A stretch of DNA of 64,000 bases from Citrobacter freundii (lineage in GTDB: Bacteria > Bacteroidota > Bacteroidia > Chitinophagales > Chitinophagaceae). A program made the translations under genes and the position numbers. A model generated the notes under the pieces. The model made no database searches and had not been told where the DNA came from. It saw only the letters and a list, made by a program, of their open reading frames with translations. This document shows positions 27,164-36,420 of this stretch, piece after piece; the first letter of the stretch is position 1, and the number at the start of each line of letters is the position of its first letter. Where the stretch lies: contig QFQQ01000023.1 in assembly GCA_003243445.1 (NCBI GenBank), positions 1 to 64,000 of the forward strand, given 5' to 3'.

Positions 27164-27799
27164 ATGAAAAAAATAATCGCTGTCCTCGGGATCATGGCAT
27201 CCATCGGATTGTTTGCCTTCTGTTCAAAATCGGAAAAATCAAAATGGATTTATCTGTTTGATGGAAAGACACTCAACGGCTGGAAAGTTGGCAAGAATGC
27301 GAGCTCGTTCTCTGTCGATAGCGGACATATTGTAGTAAAAGGGCCAACAGCTCATTTGTTTTACGAGGGTGAACATCACGATTTCAAAGATTTTGAATTT
27401 GAAGCGGAAGTGATGACACAGCCGGGAGCTAATTCCGGGATCTATTTTCATACTGCATACCAGGAAGACGGATGGCCCGCAAAAGGCTATGAAGTGCAGG
27501 TAAACAATTCACAAAGTGACTGGCGCCGCACCGGAAGCCTCTATGCTATACAGGATGTGAAAGAAGTATATGTGAAAGACAATGAATGGTTCACCGAATA
27601 CATCAAAGTAAAAGGCAAACATGTGACCATAAAGATCAACAACAAAACCGTTGTGGAATATACAGAACCTGCCAATCCCGAACGACCAAGAGGAATGGAA
27701 CAACGCCTGATCTCAAGCGGAACTTTTGCACTGCAGGCGCATGATCCCAACAGCGTCGTCTACTACAAAAATATCAGGGTCAGAAATATTGCGCCCTGA
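27164..27799 (+). CDS. DUF1080 (3-keto-disaccharide hydrolase domain) lipoprotein
   Basis: A 211-residue lipoprotein: lipobox LFAFC (Cys20), then a single concanavalin-like DUF1080 domain with the family blocks WIYLFDGKTLNGWKVG, GANSGIYFHT and KGYEVQVNNSQ, and a closing strand VVYYKNIRVR. DUF1080 proteins bind or hydrolyse sugars; some act on 3-keto-glycosides. Its stop is directly followed by that of the convergent HAD gene, with no base between. Confidence 0.92.
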   Translation: MKKIIAVLGIMASIGLFAFCSKSEKSKWIYLFDGKTLNGWKVGKNASSFSVDSGHIVVKGPTAHLFYEGEHHDFKDFEFEAEVMTQPGANSGIYFHTAYQEDGWPAKGYEVQVNNSQSDWRRTGSLYAIQDVKEVYVKDNEWFTEYIKVKGKHVTIKINNKTVVEYTEPANPERPRGMEQRLISSGTFALQAHDPNSVVYYKNIRVRNIAP

Positions 27800-28420
27800 T
27801 CAGCGATGATGCAGATCCAGTGTTTTCAATTTTTCTTTGATACCATCCAGGCTGTCGAAATGTAAACAATTGATGCCAATGGTTGATGCCACCTGTGTGA
27901 ACATTTCACGGTCATCAACCATTGCCGCCTGGTGTGGCAATACCCGCGCGATATCACAGGCCACACGGAATATATCAAGATCAGGTTTACGGAATTTTAC
28001 ATAGCAGGATGATGCATACGCATCAAACAATTCGTCGAGCTTGAAATGCCTGATCCGGTAATCATTCAACTCCCTTCCCTCGTTATTTACAGCAATCACT
28101 TTCAGCCCGTATTTTTGTTTGATCTCTTTGAAAAAAGCGATCGAATCATTGTACGGCGAAGTCTGCTTGTACATGAATGATTTGAACTCTTCCATTGAAA
28201 ATTCGCGTCTTTCATAAAACACGATCCTTTCAAGATATTCATCGAGCGTGATCTTGCCGATCTCATACGTGTCAAACGTAAGGTGATGGCGTTCGTTCAA
28301 CTCTACGATGTCAAGATTGAAATGTTCAGCGGCCAGTTTGCGGGAGCTTCTGCCCCATCCGTTTGTAAGTAATACACCGCCGATATCGAGAAAGAGTGTG
28401 TTGATCTGAGCTATCTGCAT
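27800..28420 (-). CDS. HAD-superfamily hydrolase, YihX-like
   Basis: A 206-residue haloacid dehalogenase-type phosphatase: motif I LFLDIGGVLLTNG (nucleophile Asp11), motif II around VIAVNNEGRELN, motif III Lys in VKFRKPDLDIF, motif IV MVDDREMF. The DIGGV form of motif I is like YihX/epoxide-hydrolase-N-type members. Substrate unknown. The frame is open to 28477; ATG 28420 matches the family length. Confidence 0.88.
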   Translation of the reverse strand: MQIAQINTLFLDIGGVLLTNGWGRSSRKLAAEHFNLDIVELNERHHLTFDTYEIGKITLDEYLERIVFYERREFSMEEFKSFMYKQTSPYNDSIAFFKEIKQKYGLKVIAVNNEGRELNDYRIRHFKLDELFDAYASSCYVKFRKPDLDIFRVACDIARVLPHQAAMVDDREMFTQVASTIGINCLHFDSLDGIKEKLKTLDLHHR

Positions 28421-28477
28421 ATACAATTCAGCTTTTCCGTATTGCCTTAAAAATAACCAATTTGATCGATCCTGCAA

Positions 28478-29054
28478 TTTACAACAGGCGGATCCACGAA
28501 TTGTTTATATCAACGCCCAGCACACCGGGCAGAAGCTCTTTGTTGCGATTGCGGTAAACCTGTGTTGATTGATTCATGGAAACATACCTGATCTTATTGG
28601 GGAAATTTTCAACTTTATGAAAGAAGCGCCTGTTGCAGATGGAAATACTAGCGTCGAATTCACCTGAACGATCGTTCCGGTGAATTTTGCGCAAACACCG
28701 GCGTTAATATTATAGCAACAATGTGATGGAATACTTTTTATCTTATTATATATTGTATGCTTCCGAAATCTCCATACAGTAATGCTGCATATAGTAAGAC
28801 CGGTTGAACTGGTAAAATCGATCATCAAAGGAATTTAAACGGCGTCCGGGCGAAATGAGTGCAGTGTCCGAGCAGTAGAATAAGTCTTCGGGCATGGCGG
28901 GTGCCGGGGAATACCGGCGGATGCAGAAAGGGTCTCAGCATCGCGAAATTAGGAATAAAAAGGTCGCAAATAATTAATTATCAGTAACATGTAACAGTTA
29001 GTATTCAAAAACCGTAATCTGACCGGCGCTCTGTAAAATCTGCACTTTATCCCC
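28478..29054. other. Gene-free stretch
   Basis: No supported gene. On the minus strand, 28694-28479 reads as protein-like (EFDASISICNRRFF, then NKIRYVSMNQSTQVYR), but it has no proper start (only TTG), promoter or recognised family; it could be the tail of a decayed gene. Confidence 0.4.
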
Positions 29055-29062
29055 TATCTTCG
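29055..29062 (+). promoter_or_regulatory. -7 promoter element for hppA
   Basis: TATCTTCG, 57 nt before ATG 29120. The leader contains an exact hairpin CCCGAAG-N11-CTTCGGG (29069-29093). Confidence 0.5.
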
Positions 29063-29119
29063 CCCTCCCCCGAAGATTTTCAACCACTTCGGGTAACTAA
29101 AAGTTAAGAAGCTACGCTT

Positions 29120-31363
29120 ATGGACAAATTGATCTATCTCGTTCCCGTGATGGGCGTCATAGGGCTGCTCTACACGATTGCTAAGTTTAATTGGGTTTCC
29201 AAACAGGATGCTGGTACGGACCGTATGAAAGAAATCAGCAACTACATTGCCGAAGGTGCCATGGCTTTTCTGAAAGCTGAATGGAAGATCCTCGGTTACT
29301 TCGTTGTGATCGTTGCCGTTCTGCTTGCTGTAATGGCAAAAGCAAATCCTCACTCACATCCGGCCATTGCCATTGCCTTTGTGATCGGTGCTATTCTCAG
29401 CGCCTTTGCAGGATTTATCGGAATGAAAGCTGCTACGAAAGCCAATGTGCGCACGGCACAGGCTGCACGTACAAGCCTCAGTAAAGCATTGAATGTATCT
29501 TTTACAGGCGGTGCGGTAATGGGTGTTGGTGTTGCAGGTCTTGCAGTGCTTGGTCTTGGTGGTTTATATATTGTATTGAAACAGATCTTCGCGCCAGATG
29601 CTGAAGTGAATTCAGAAGAGATGCTTCAAACAATTGAGGTGTTGACCGGCTTCTCTCTCGGTGCGGAATCCATCGCATTGTTTGCACGTGTTGGTGGTGG
29701 TATCTATACCAAGGCCGCTGACGTTGGTGCTGACCTCGTTGGTAAAGTGGAAGCAGGTATTCCGGAAGACGATCCCCGTAACCCCGCAACCATCGCCGAT
29801 AACGTAGGTGATAACGTGGGTGATGTGGCTGGTATGGGTGCTGACCTTTTCGGTTCTTATGTAGCGACCGTTCTTGCAACCATCGTACTTGGTCAGCAGA
29901 CGATCATCCGTGATACTGATCTGCTCGGAGGCTTCTCTCCTGTTGTGTTGCCAATGCTGATCGCTGGTGTTGGTATCATCTTCTCTATCATTGCAACATT
30001 GTTCGTACGTATCAGTGAGACTGCTGGTATCAATACATCTACTGTACAGAGAGCATTGAATATGGGTAACTGGGGTTCTATGGTCCTGACTGCGATCGTA
30101 GCCCTGGTGCTTGTTAACTGGTTGCTTCCATATCAGATGGAACTACGCGGTGTACTGTTCACCAAATGGGGTGTGGCAGGTGCGATCGGCGTGGGCCTGT
30201 TGGTTGGTGCGTTGATGAGTGCGATCACGGAATATTACACAGCAATGGGTAAACGCCCTGTGCTCAGCATCATCCGTCAATCTTCTACTGGTCATGCAAC
30301 AAATGTGATCGGTGGTCTTGCGGTTGGTATGGAATCTACCTTCCTGCCGATCCTCGTACTGGCCGGTGGTATCTGGGGCTCTTATGCATGCGCTGGTCTT
30401 TACGGCGTGGCGATCGCCGCTGCAGGTATGATGGCTACAACAGCCATGCAGCTTGCGATCGATGCATTCGGACCAATTGCGGATAACGCAGGCGGTATTG
30501 CAGAAATGAGCGAGCTTCCAAAAGAAGTACGTGAAAAAACTGACGTGCTTGATGCCGTAGGTAATACCACTGCTGCTACCGGTAAAGGTTTTGCGATCGC
30601 TTCAGCAGCATTGACTGCTCTGGCGCTGTTCGCAGCTTTCGTTGGTGTGGCTGGAATTTCCGGTATCGATATCTATAAAGCAAATGTACTGGCTTGCCTG
30701 TTTGTTGGCGCGATGGTTCCATTCATCTTCTCTTCCCTCGCGATCCGCGCTGTTGGCGAAGCTGCGATGGCAATGGTGGAAGAAGTTCGCCGCCAGTTCA
30801 AATCGATCCCCGGCATTATGGAAGGAACAGGCAAACCTGAATATGATAAATGCGTAGCGATCTCCACGCAGGCTTCTATTAAAAAAATGATGCTGCCTGG
30901 CGCAATCGCGATCGTTTCTCCGCTGATCATCGGTTTTATGCCAGGCCTCGGCGCTGAAGCATTGGGTGGATTCCTCGCCGGTGCAACTGTATCTGGTGTA
31001 CTGATGGGCATGTTCCAGAACAATGCCGGTGGTGCATGGGATAACGCTAAAAAATCTTTTGAGAAAGGTGTTGAGATCAATGGTCAGACTTACTACAAAA
31101 AATCTGAGCCACACAAAGCATCGGTAACCGGTGACACAGTAGGTGATCCTTTCAAAGACACTTCAGGACCTTCCATGAACATCCTCATTAAACTGATGTC
31201 GATCGTATCATTGGTAATTGCTCCTACACTCGCACAGATCGCGGCTAAAAACGTGGACGATGTGAAGGTGACAAAACCAGCAGTTACACAACCTGCAGTA
31301 AAAGGAACAGTGAAAACTGCCAACGCAGAAAAGACTATTGCGTATAATGCAGAACTGAAATAA
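29120..31363 (+). CDS. hppA: Membrane-bound ion-translocating pyrophosphatase
   Basis: A 747-residue, 16-helix V-type pyrophosphatase. It couples pyrophosphate hydrolysis to H+ or Na+ export. Visible signatures: DVGADLVGKVEAGIPEDDPR (substrate loop), NVGDNVGDVAGMGADLFGSY, and GNTTAATGKGFA, where Ala at the position that is Lys in K+-independent enzymes marks the K+-dependent class. Whether it pumps Na+ or H+ is not settled here. The C-terminal 30 residues (VTKPAVTQPAVKGTV) are an extra tail. Monocistronic with its own terminator; codon use is notably uniform, as in a highly expressed gene. Confidence 0.97.
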   Translation: MDKLIYLVPVMGVIGLLYTIAKFNWVSKQDAGTDRMKEISNYIAEGAMAFLKAEWKILGYFVVIVAVLLAVMAKANPHSHPAIAIAFVIGAILSAFAGFIGMKAATKANVRTAQAARTSLSKALNVSFTGGAVMGVGVAGLAVLGLGGLYIVLKQIFAPDAEVNSEEMLQTIEVLTGFSLGAESIALFARVGGGIYTKAADVGADLVGKVEAGIPEDDPRNPATIADNVGDNVGDVAGMGADLFGSYVATVLATIVLGQQTIIRDTDLLGGFSPVVLPMLIAGVGIIFSIIATLFVRISETAGINTSTVQRALNMGNWGSMVLTAIVALVLVNWLLPYQMELRGVLFTKWGVAGAIGVGLLVGALMSAITEYYTAMGKRPVLSIIRQSSTGHATNVIGGLAVGMESTFLPILVLAGGIWGSYACAGLYGVAIAAAGMMATTAMQLAIDAFGPIADNAGGIAEMSELPKEVREKTDVLDAVGNTTAATGKGFAIASAALTALALFAAFVGVAGISGIDIYKANVLACLFVGAMVPFIFSSLAIRAVGEAAMAMVEEVRRQFKSIPGIMEGTGKPEYDKCVAISTQASIKKMMLPGAIAIVSPLIIGFMPGLGAEALGGFLAGATVSGVLMGMFQNNAGGAWDNAKKSFEKGVEINGQTYYKKSEPHKASVTGDTVGDPFKDTSGPSMNILIKLMSIVSLVIAPTLAQIAAKNVDDVKVTKPAVTQPAVKGTVKTANAEKTIAYNAELK

Positions 31364-31400
31364 AGAGTTTTAAGAGCTTAATCATAACCATTAATAATTG

Positions 31401-31437
31401 TAAGTCCTGCTGTTTCTACAGCGGGGCTTATTTTTTT
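31401..31437 (+). terminator. Intrinsic terminator after hppA
   Basis: Stem AAGTCCTGCTGT / ACAGCGGGGCTT (with G-T pairs), loop TTCT, followed by a run of T. Confidence 0.8.
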
Positions 31438-31848
31438 GCAGGAGCAGAAATGGAATTCAATGTCATTCGCCCCCCGGCACGATGCGGCCGGACGTTATAA
31501 CATTGAAGATTACACGCAGTTTCTGACTATTGATGTCCCGTGAAGTGTCTATGTCCGTTTCTCTGTGGTGCAATCTTCTGCCAAACCATGAACGGGCTTT
31601 CCTCCAACCCTCAGTTTCCCTCCCCTCCAATAATCAAATAATTCTGTTTTACAAGACAGTAACAGCCCCGCATATCTTCCCCGCGCACCCAATCCTTCGA
31701 TCAAAACACAAGCTTGCTGCCCCCAACCACATCCCCAAAAAATCCCTCAAAAAATGTAACCTGTCGCCTGCCTTTTCCGTCCTATTACACAACTGGTTCA
31801 TTGTTAACCATTGTTAAAAAACCTTAAATAAAAACTTCCTATGTTCTT
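31438..31848. other. Gene-free stretch
   Basis: About 410 bp with no coding signal or repeat that I can see. Confidence 0.5.
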
Positions 31849-31868
31849 TATACGAAAAAGGTCGTATA
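31849..31868. promoter_or_regulatory. Candidate BlaI operator
   Basis: Exact palindrome TATACGA-N6-TCGTATA, ending 23 bp before the blaI ATG. BlaI/MecI repressors bind dyads in their own promoters, so this is a natural operator candidate, although its sequence is not the staphylococcal TACA/TGTA dyad. Confidence 0.55.
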
Positions 31869-31891
31869 TTCGGCCTGTAAAACCCCAAACC

Positions 31892-32275
31892 ATGTCAGTA
31901 ACAAGATCTATAAAGCCGACCGAAAGCGAACTGGAAATACTGCAAATACTTTGGACAAAGGGTCTGGCAACCGTTAGAGAGGTACATGAGGAACTGGCTT
32001 CTTCAAAAGAAGTTGGTTATACTACAACATTGAAGCTGATGCAGATCATGCATGAGAAAGGATTGGTGAAAAGAGATGATTCAATGCGTACCCACGTTTA
32101 CCAGGCAGCAGTGAACAAGGAAAAAACCCAGAAGCATCTGCTGGGTAAAATGATCGATAGCCTGTTTGGCGGCTCACCCACCCAACTGGTGATCCAGGCA
32201 CTGGGTGAAGGCAAGGCCAGCCCTGAAGAGATTGAAAAAATCCAACGTATACTGAACGATCTTAAAAAGCAATAA
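31892..32275 (+). CDS. blaI: BlaI/MecI/CopY-family repressor
   Basis: A 127-residue winged-helix repressor: PTESELEILQILW (helix 1), ATVREVHEEL (helix 2), the recognition region YTTTLKLMQIMHEKGLVKRD, then a C-terminal dimerisation helix bundle. Proteolysis of the family's dimer interface, triggered by the partner BlaR1 protease, relieves repression. The blaR1-like gene follows 2 bp after the stop. No beta-lactamase gene is nearby, so the regulated function may be envelope stress. ATG 31892 is chosen over 31841 because the latter overlaps the operator. Confidence 0.9.
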   Translation: MSVTRSIKPTESELEILQILWTKGLATVREVHEELASSKEVGYTTTLKLMQIMHEKGLVKRDDSMRTHVYQAAVNKEKTQKHLLGKMIDSLFGGSPTQLVIQALGEGKASPEEIEKIQRILNDLKKQ

Positions 32276-32277
32276 AA

Positions 32278-34062
32278 ATGAACGCTATAAGCCAATCAGA
32301 TTTTCTGCAGGCTTTAGGGTGGGCTGTGATGAACAGCTTGTGGCAGATGGCGTTGTTGTGGATAGTTTACCAATTATTAACTGCAGTCTTTCATTTACAA
32401 AAATCAGCACAAAAAGCGACGCTCGCGTCTTCGCTTCTTTTTGCCGGTTTTACCTGGTTCGTATTTACTTTCCTGATCGTACTGGAAAAAAATCCCCAGG
32501 CTTCCACTTATATCAAACTGGTGAATTTCGCCAGCAGCAATGAAACATTGAACCAATGGTTCGCCGGCACCCTCCCCTGGGCTTCGCTGGTTTACCTGGT
32601 ACTGCTCGTTCTGCCGATCCTTAATTTCGTTCGCAATTACCGTTACGTTCGGCACATCCGTCAAAATGGTATCAGCAAGGCGGGAGTGGAATGGCGGATA
32701 TTTGTAAAAAACATTGCCGGTCATCTGGGCATCAGGAAACCGGTGCAGATCTGGATGTCAGACCTGGTAACTTCACCTGTTACCATCGGGTATCTGAAAC
32801 CAGTGATCCTGCTTCCTGTCGCGGCACTCAGCCAGCTCAATACAAAACAGATCGAAGCGGTATTACTGCATGAACTTTCGCATATCAAAAGAATGGACTA
32901 CCTGACAAACCTGATCACCAGGATCATCCAGACCATTCTTTATTTCAACCCGTTTGTAAAAGCATTTGCCCGCATCATTGAAAACGAGCGTGAAAAGAGC
33001 TGCGATGAAATGGTGATACAATTCCAGTATGAGCCGGTTGGCTATGCCACCGCCCTGCTTGAACTGGAAAAATCGGCAAGGATCTCTGCCATGCAGACAT
33101 TGACAGTGGCAGCAGCAGGTGGTCAGAAGAATCAGCTGCTTCACCGCATTGAATCGATCCTCGGAATCCGTAAAAAAGAAGTTTTCTCTTTCCATAAACT
33201 TGCCGGCGTACTTTCTGCCGTGATCTGTTTCCTCGCGCTGAACGCGCTGGTGATCATGAGCAAGCCTGGCCGGAACAGGACAGCACAGGGGATTTTCCTC
33301 CCGCAGCTGTCATCTCCTGTCAGCTTTTTTGTGCCGATGGATAACACAGATAAAGTTGTGCCTGCGGTAGAGGAAATGCCTAGACAGATCATTACCACAG
33401 CTCCGGTTGAACAACCGGTGGCAAGACAGTCGTCTCTTTCCGTCGTCATCCCCATCGAAGCACCGGCGGTTGCAAAAACCGACCTCGAAAAGATCAATCC
33501 GGCGATGACGGATGGCTTCATCAAGGAAACCGTCGACAATGCTACTACTCACTTCGTAGCGGTAGCCAATGTTGAAACCATGCTTCCTGAGCTGACTCCA
33601 CAGCAGGAAAGCCAGGTGAAAGAAGCGCTGATCGCATCAAAGAAAGTACTGAACGAAACCCAGTGGAAAACGGTGGAAAAAAGTATCGCTGATGCGATGA
33701 CCGTTGCGGAAAAAGAGAAAGTGAAAGCCGCATTTGATAAGGCAGCAGCCACCAGCGGAAATGCAGAAATGGACAAAATGTACGATCGCCTCAGAGCCTC
33801 CTACGATCAGATCAACTGGGAAAAGCTGAATACGCAATTGAATATTGCAGTCAACAATATCCGTCTTGACAGTTTGCGCCAGGTATATAGCCTTGCAATG
33901 ATGCAGCTCAGCAGCCTCGAAAAAGAGATGAAGCAGCAGGGACTGAAGGGCATTCCGGACAGCGATATCACTGTTGATGCGGTTCAGAAGAAGATCCAGG
34001 AACTCCAGAAAGCGAGGATGAAAGTACAGGATATGAGAGTGAAGAAAGTGATCAGCCTCTAA
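32278..34062 (+). CDS. BlaR1/MecR1-type M56 family metallopeptidase
   Basis: A 594-residue membrane protease. N-terminal transmembrane helices (about 20-38, 48-68, 100-117) flank a cytosolic zinc domain with HELSH (H198-E199-H202) and an ENEREKSCDE segment supplying the third ligand; a fourth helix is at about 305-325 (VLSAVICFLALNALVIM). The last 270 residues are extracytoplasmic, Ala/Val/Glu-rich and helical, with no penicillin-binding domain, so beta-lactams are unlikely to be the signal. Operon with blaI (2-bp gap). Confidence 0.92.
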   Translation: MNAISQSDFLQALGWAVMNSLWQMALLWIVYQLLTAVFHLQKSAQKATLASSLLFAGFTWFVFTFLIVLEKNPQASTYIKLVNFASSNETLNQWFAGTLPWASLVYLVLLVLPILNFVRNYRYVRHIRQNGISKAGVEWRIFVKNIAGHLGIRKPVQIWMSDLVTSPVTIGYLKPVILLPVAALSQLNTKQIEAVLLHELSHIKRMDYLTNLITRIIQTILYFNPFVKAFARIIENEREKSCDEMVIQFQYEPVGYATALLELEKSARISAMQTLTVAAAGGQKNQLLHRIESILGIRKKEVFSFHKLAGVLSAVICFLALNALVIMSKPGRNRTAQGIFLPQLSSPVSFFVPMDNTDKVVPAVEEMPRQIITTAPVEQPVARQSSLSVVIPIEAPAVAKTDLEKINPAMTDGFIKETVDNATTHFVAVANVETMLPELTPQQESQVKEALIASKKVLNETQWKTVEKSIADAMTVAEKEKVKAAFDKAAATSGNAEMDKMYDRLRASYDQINWEKLNTQLNIAVNNIRLDSLRQVYSLAMMQLSSLEKEMKQQGLKGIPDSDITVDAVQKKIQELQKARMKVQDMRVKKVISL

Positions 34063-34085
34063 TTTGTCAGATGAATATATTGAAG

Positions 34086-34110
34086 AAGCAGGCCCAGGCC
34101 TGCTTTTTTT
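34086..34110 (+). terminator. Intrinsic terminator after blaR1
   Basis: Stem AAGCAGGC / GCCTGCTT followed by a run of seven or more T. Confidence 0.85.
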
Positions 34111-34121
34111 ATGCGATGGAA

Positions 34122-34725
34122 ATGAATAATTACAGATCAGAAAGTATATACAGATACCTGGCAGCGCTTAACCCGGAAGACCGGGATCTGCATGAAATGA
34201 ATTTCTATTGGATTTGACGGAAAGACGTACAAAGGCCTCATAGCCCCGGTGACCAATCAATGTCTTTATGTTGATGCAAGGAGGTCGTCGGATGTCTGCC
34301 ATCAGGAAGATGATCTGCAAAGGGCTTATTCAACCGCCCTACCGGTACCCGCTACTTTGGCTGGCGTAAGGTTTCCTCCTACGCTACGGCGGACAGAGCC
34401 CGCAGATTCCGCAGATTAGTTGCTGATAAAAGACTGTCATCTGCGTAATCCGCGCATGCTGACACGGAAACTTTCCTTTCTAAAATGATAGTTCGATAGA
34501 AGGAATGACAAATCTGCGAAATCCGCCGGCTCTGTCCGCCGTAGCATAGCGGAGGAGGAAGCCTTACGCCAGCCAAAGGTGTGGGTACACGGTAGGCACC
34601 GCCGGGGACATTGCCTCGAACGCATGCTCTACGGGCCCGATCCCGGGCAGGAAATCGCCGCGTGCGTCAACCTGGTTTTCCGCCCTGAAATCCCTGTCAT
34701 CTTTAAATTGCGCGATCAATTTTAA
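34122..34725 (+). pseudogene. Decayed reading frame interrupted by a MITE-like element
   Basis: Protein-like fragments on the plus strand: ATG 34122 reads MNNYRSESIYRYLAALNPED and on to TGA 34215; a frame-shifted continuation reads FDGKTYKGLIAPVTNQCLYV as far as the element; after it, 34579-34725 reads MLYGPDPGQEIAACVNLVFR and on to TAA. A further shifted segment (PITELFEKRKLLACDDWIG) follows at 34734. No family recognised. I infer one gene broken by the 34336-34598 insertion and by frameshifts. Confidence 0.35.
34336..34598. mobile_element. MITE-like element F, copy 1
   Basis: Imperfect terminal inverted repeats of about 75 bp: left TACCGGTACCC ... TTTGGCTGGCGTAAGG ... CTACGGCGGACAGAGCC, right the reverse complement with small gaps. 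The middle (GCAGATTAGTTGCTGATAAA and onward) matches 56030-56140 closely. No coding capacity. Confidence 0.75.
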
Positions 34726-35280
34726 GACGATCCCCTATTACCGAATTATTTGAAAAACGCAAATTACTGGCCTGCGACGATTGGATCGGTGAATCTATTT
34801 CTCTATACCTGTGATACCGGAATTCCCGCCGGAGCGACCAGGAATTTGTATCGGCGATAATAGGGCCAGAGACCACCAGCGCGGGATCCCGATCTGCAAA
34901 AATGGCGGGTTCAGTAAGATCTCAGGTTATACAGTTCACGCCCTTGCAAGTCCGCCCCACGGAAGCATACAAAACAAATTGCGAGATCACCAGCTATCAA
35001 CTTACTGTAAGATCGGATACCCGCCGGAAAAGCTGGTCAGCTATCAATGAACGATTCTCGGAGCAGTCCAGTTTTCGATCGGTCTCGTCAAGCCCATCGT
35101 TCCCATTCTTTCAACTGCGATGCGATCTTCTCCATTCGCGACCTGCAATTCAGATTCACCTCAAGCCTGTCGGATTTGCTGGTGCCACCATTTGCTGCCC
35201 GGCAATGGCATTGTAACGACCTTATAAAAGCATGGCCATTCTTGCAAACCAGTGCTAAAATTATATCGGTTATTTAATAT
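34726..35280. other. Gene-free stretch, possibly decayed coding DNA
   Basis: Short overlapping frames (34811-35050 and 34902-35216) have protein-like stretches such as NGGFSKISGYTV and CEITSYQLTVRSD, but each breaks off quickly; no family recognised. Confidence 0.35.
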
Positions 35281-35700
35281 TTCACTTTAGATAAATAATC
35301 TGAAAATTGTAAAATTTATACTTCAAGATTATATACTAATTTATTATTATTTATTATACGTTGCTGAATATGATTACAAGATTAGTTTAAAGCTTATATC
35401 TATCTATAAATCAACATACAAAATAAGTTTTTTTGTAAAAATAGGCTTAGGTTTAAAAAGACTATTTTTAGTTCTTTTTTCAGACAATATAAATAGATAT
35501 TTATTTTTAATAAAAGTACGCTAGCATTTATTAATCAGTTATTTAATTTAGTTTTTATAAAACTAATAAAGTTAACACAGTGCATCGCGATTTTAAATAT
35601 CACGATTCCGTTTGTTATTAGCTTAAAGTAATTATTAAAATAAAGACCATAAAAAAAGTATTTAAAATAAATTGCTCAAAATATCTTCTTCTAAATTCAT
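35281..35700. other. AT-rich island
   Basis: By hand count 82 of 420 bases are G or C (about 20 percent), against roughly 45 percent in neighbouring DNA. No gene, no long palindrome. Confidence 0.8.
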
Positions 35701-35809
35701 CGCTAAAAATGCATGCCTCCGCTACCCCACCCGCCTCGCTATCGTAATTATCAGGAAGATTTAACGCCTTCTCCGGCGGCAGGAAACCCGCGATTCGTAT
35801 TTTGCATTC

Positions 35810-36268
35810 ATGATAAGATATCTCCTGATCAGCCTGATCCTGATCGGCTCCCTGGTCTCCTGCCGGCCGCTGAAGGATCCGGTTTTTGATGGCATAGAAA
35901 GCATGTCTGTCGGCGAGGTTGGTCTCGACAGCTCGGTTGTCACACTCAATCTGAAATACTACAACCCCAACTCTTCCGGTGCAAAACTGACAGATGCCAC
36001 GGGCAGCGCCTGGATGGAAAACAACTTCCTGGGAACTTTCCGGGTCGACTCAACAGTCCGGATCCCGGCAAGAGACAGCTTCAGCGTTCCCGTCAGGTTG
36101 TCGGTCGATATGAAAAAACTGATGAAGAATTCGATCACTCTTCTGCTGAAAAAGCAGGTGACCATACGCATCGAAGGTGAGGCCCGCGCGGGCCGGAGTG
36201 GGATCTACAGACGCTTCCCCGTGAAGTACGAGGGTAAGCAGGATGTGAGTGAATTGATTGATTTTTGA
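35810..36268 (+). CDS. LEA type 2 (WHy/LEA14-like) lipoprotein
   Basis: A 152-residue lipoprotein: lipobox GSLVSC (Cys18), then one LEA-14/water-stress-hypersensitive domain with LNLKYYNPNSSGAKLTDATG, WMENNFLGTFRVDST and a VPVRLSVDMKKL strand. In plants and bacteria the domain is associated with desiccation or membrane stress; the molecular role is unknown. GTATTTTGC lies 4 nt before the ATG, again suggesting a very short leader. Confidence 0.85.
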   Translation: MIRYLLISLILIGSLVSCRPLKDPVFDGIESMSVGEVGLDSSVVTLNLKYYNPNSSGAKLTDATGSAWMENNFLGTFRVDSTVRIPARDSFSVPVRLSVDMKKLMKNSITLLLKKQVTIRIEGEARAGRSGIYRRFPVKYEGKQDVSELIDF

Positions 36269-36327
36269 AACTGTGTCATTATTCCGGAAACCGGTCCCAG
36301 ATCAATATCCGGCTGTGCAACAGCATT

Positions 36328-36356
36328 AAAAAAGCCTCCGTTTCCGGAGGCTTTTT
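36328..36356. terminator. Bidirectional intrinsic terminator
   Basis: AAAAAAGCCTCCG-TTTC-CGGAGGCTTTTT, between the convergent genes ending at 36268 and 36421; A-run on one side and T-run on the other. Confidence 0.85.
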
Positions 36357-36420
36357 CAGTTATACCGAACCCGCCCGATGGCGGATTTTTTTGATTTCGC
36401 TGATTTGAAACCAGGCCTGT

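Noticed and set aside
30602..31114. 170-codon minus-strand frame inside hppA
   Set aside because: Antisense shadow of a clear pyrophosphatase gene.
31530..31817. 95-codon frame before blaI
   Set aside because: No coding character, no promoter, no relation to known proteins.
34086..34110. Reading the blaR1 hairpin as part of the neighbouring MITE
   Set aside because: It is a standard stem with a T-run directly after the stop codon and has no sequence in common with the element.
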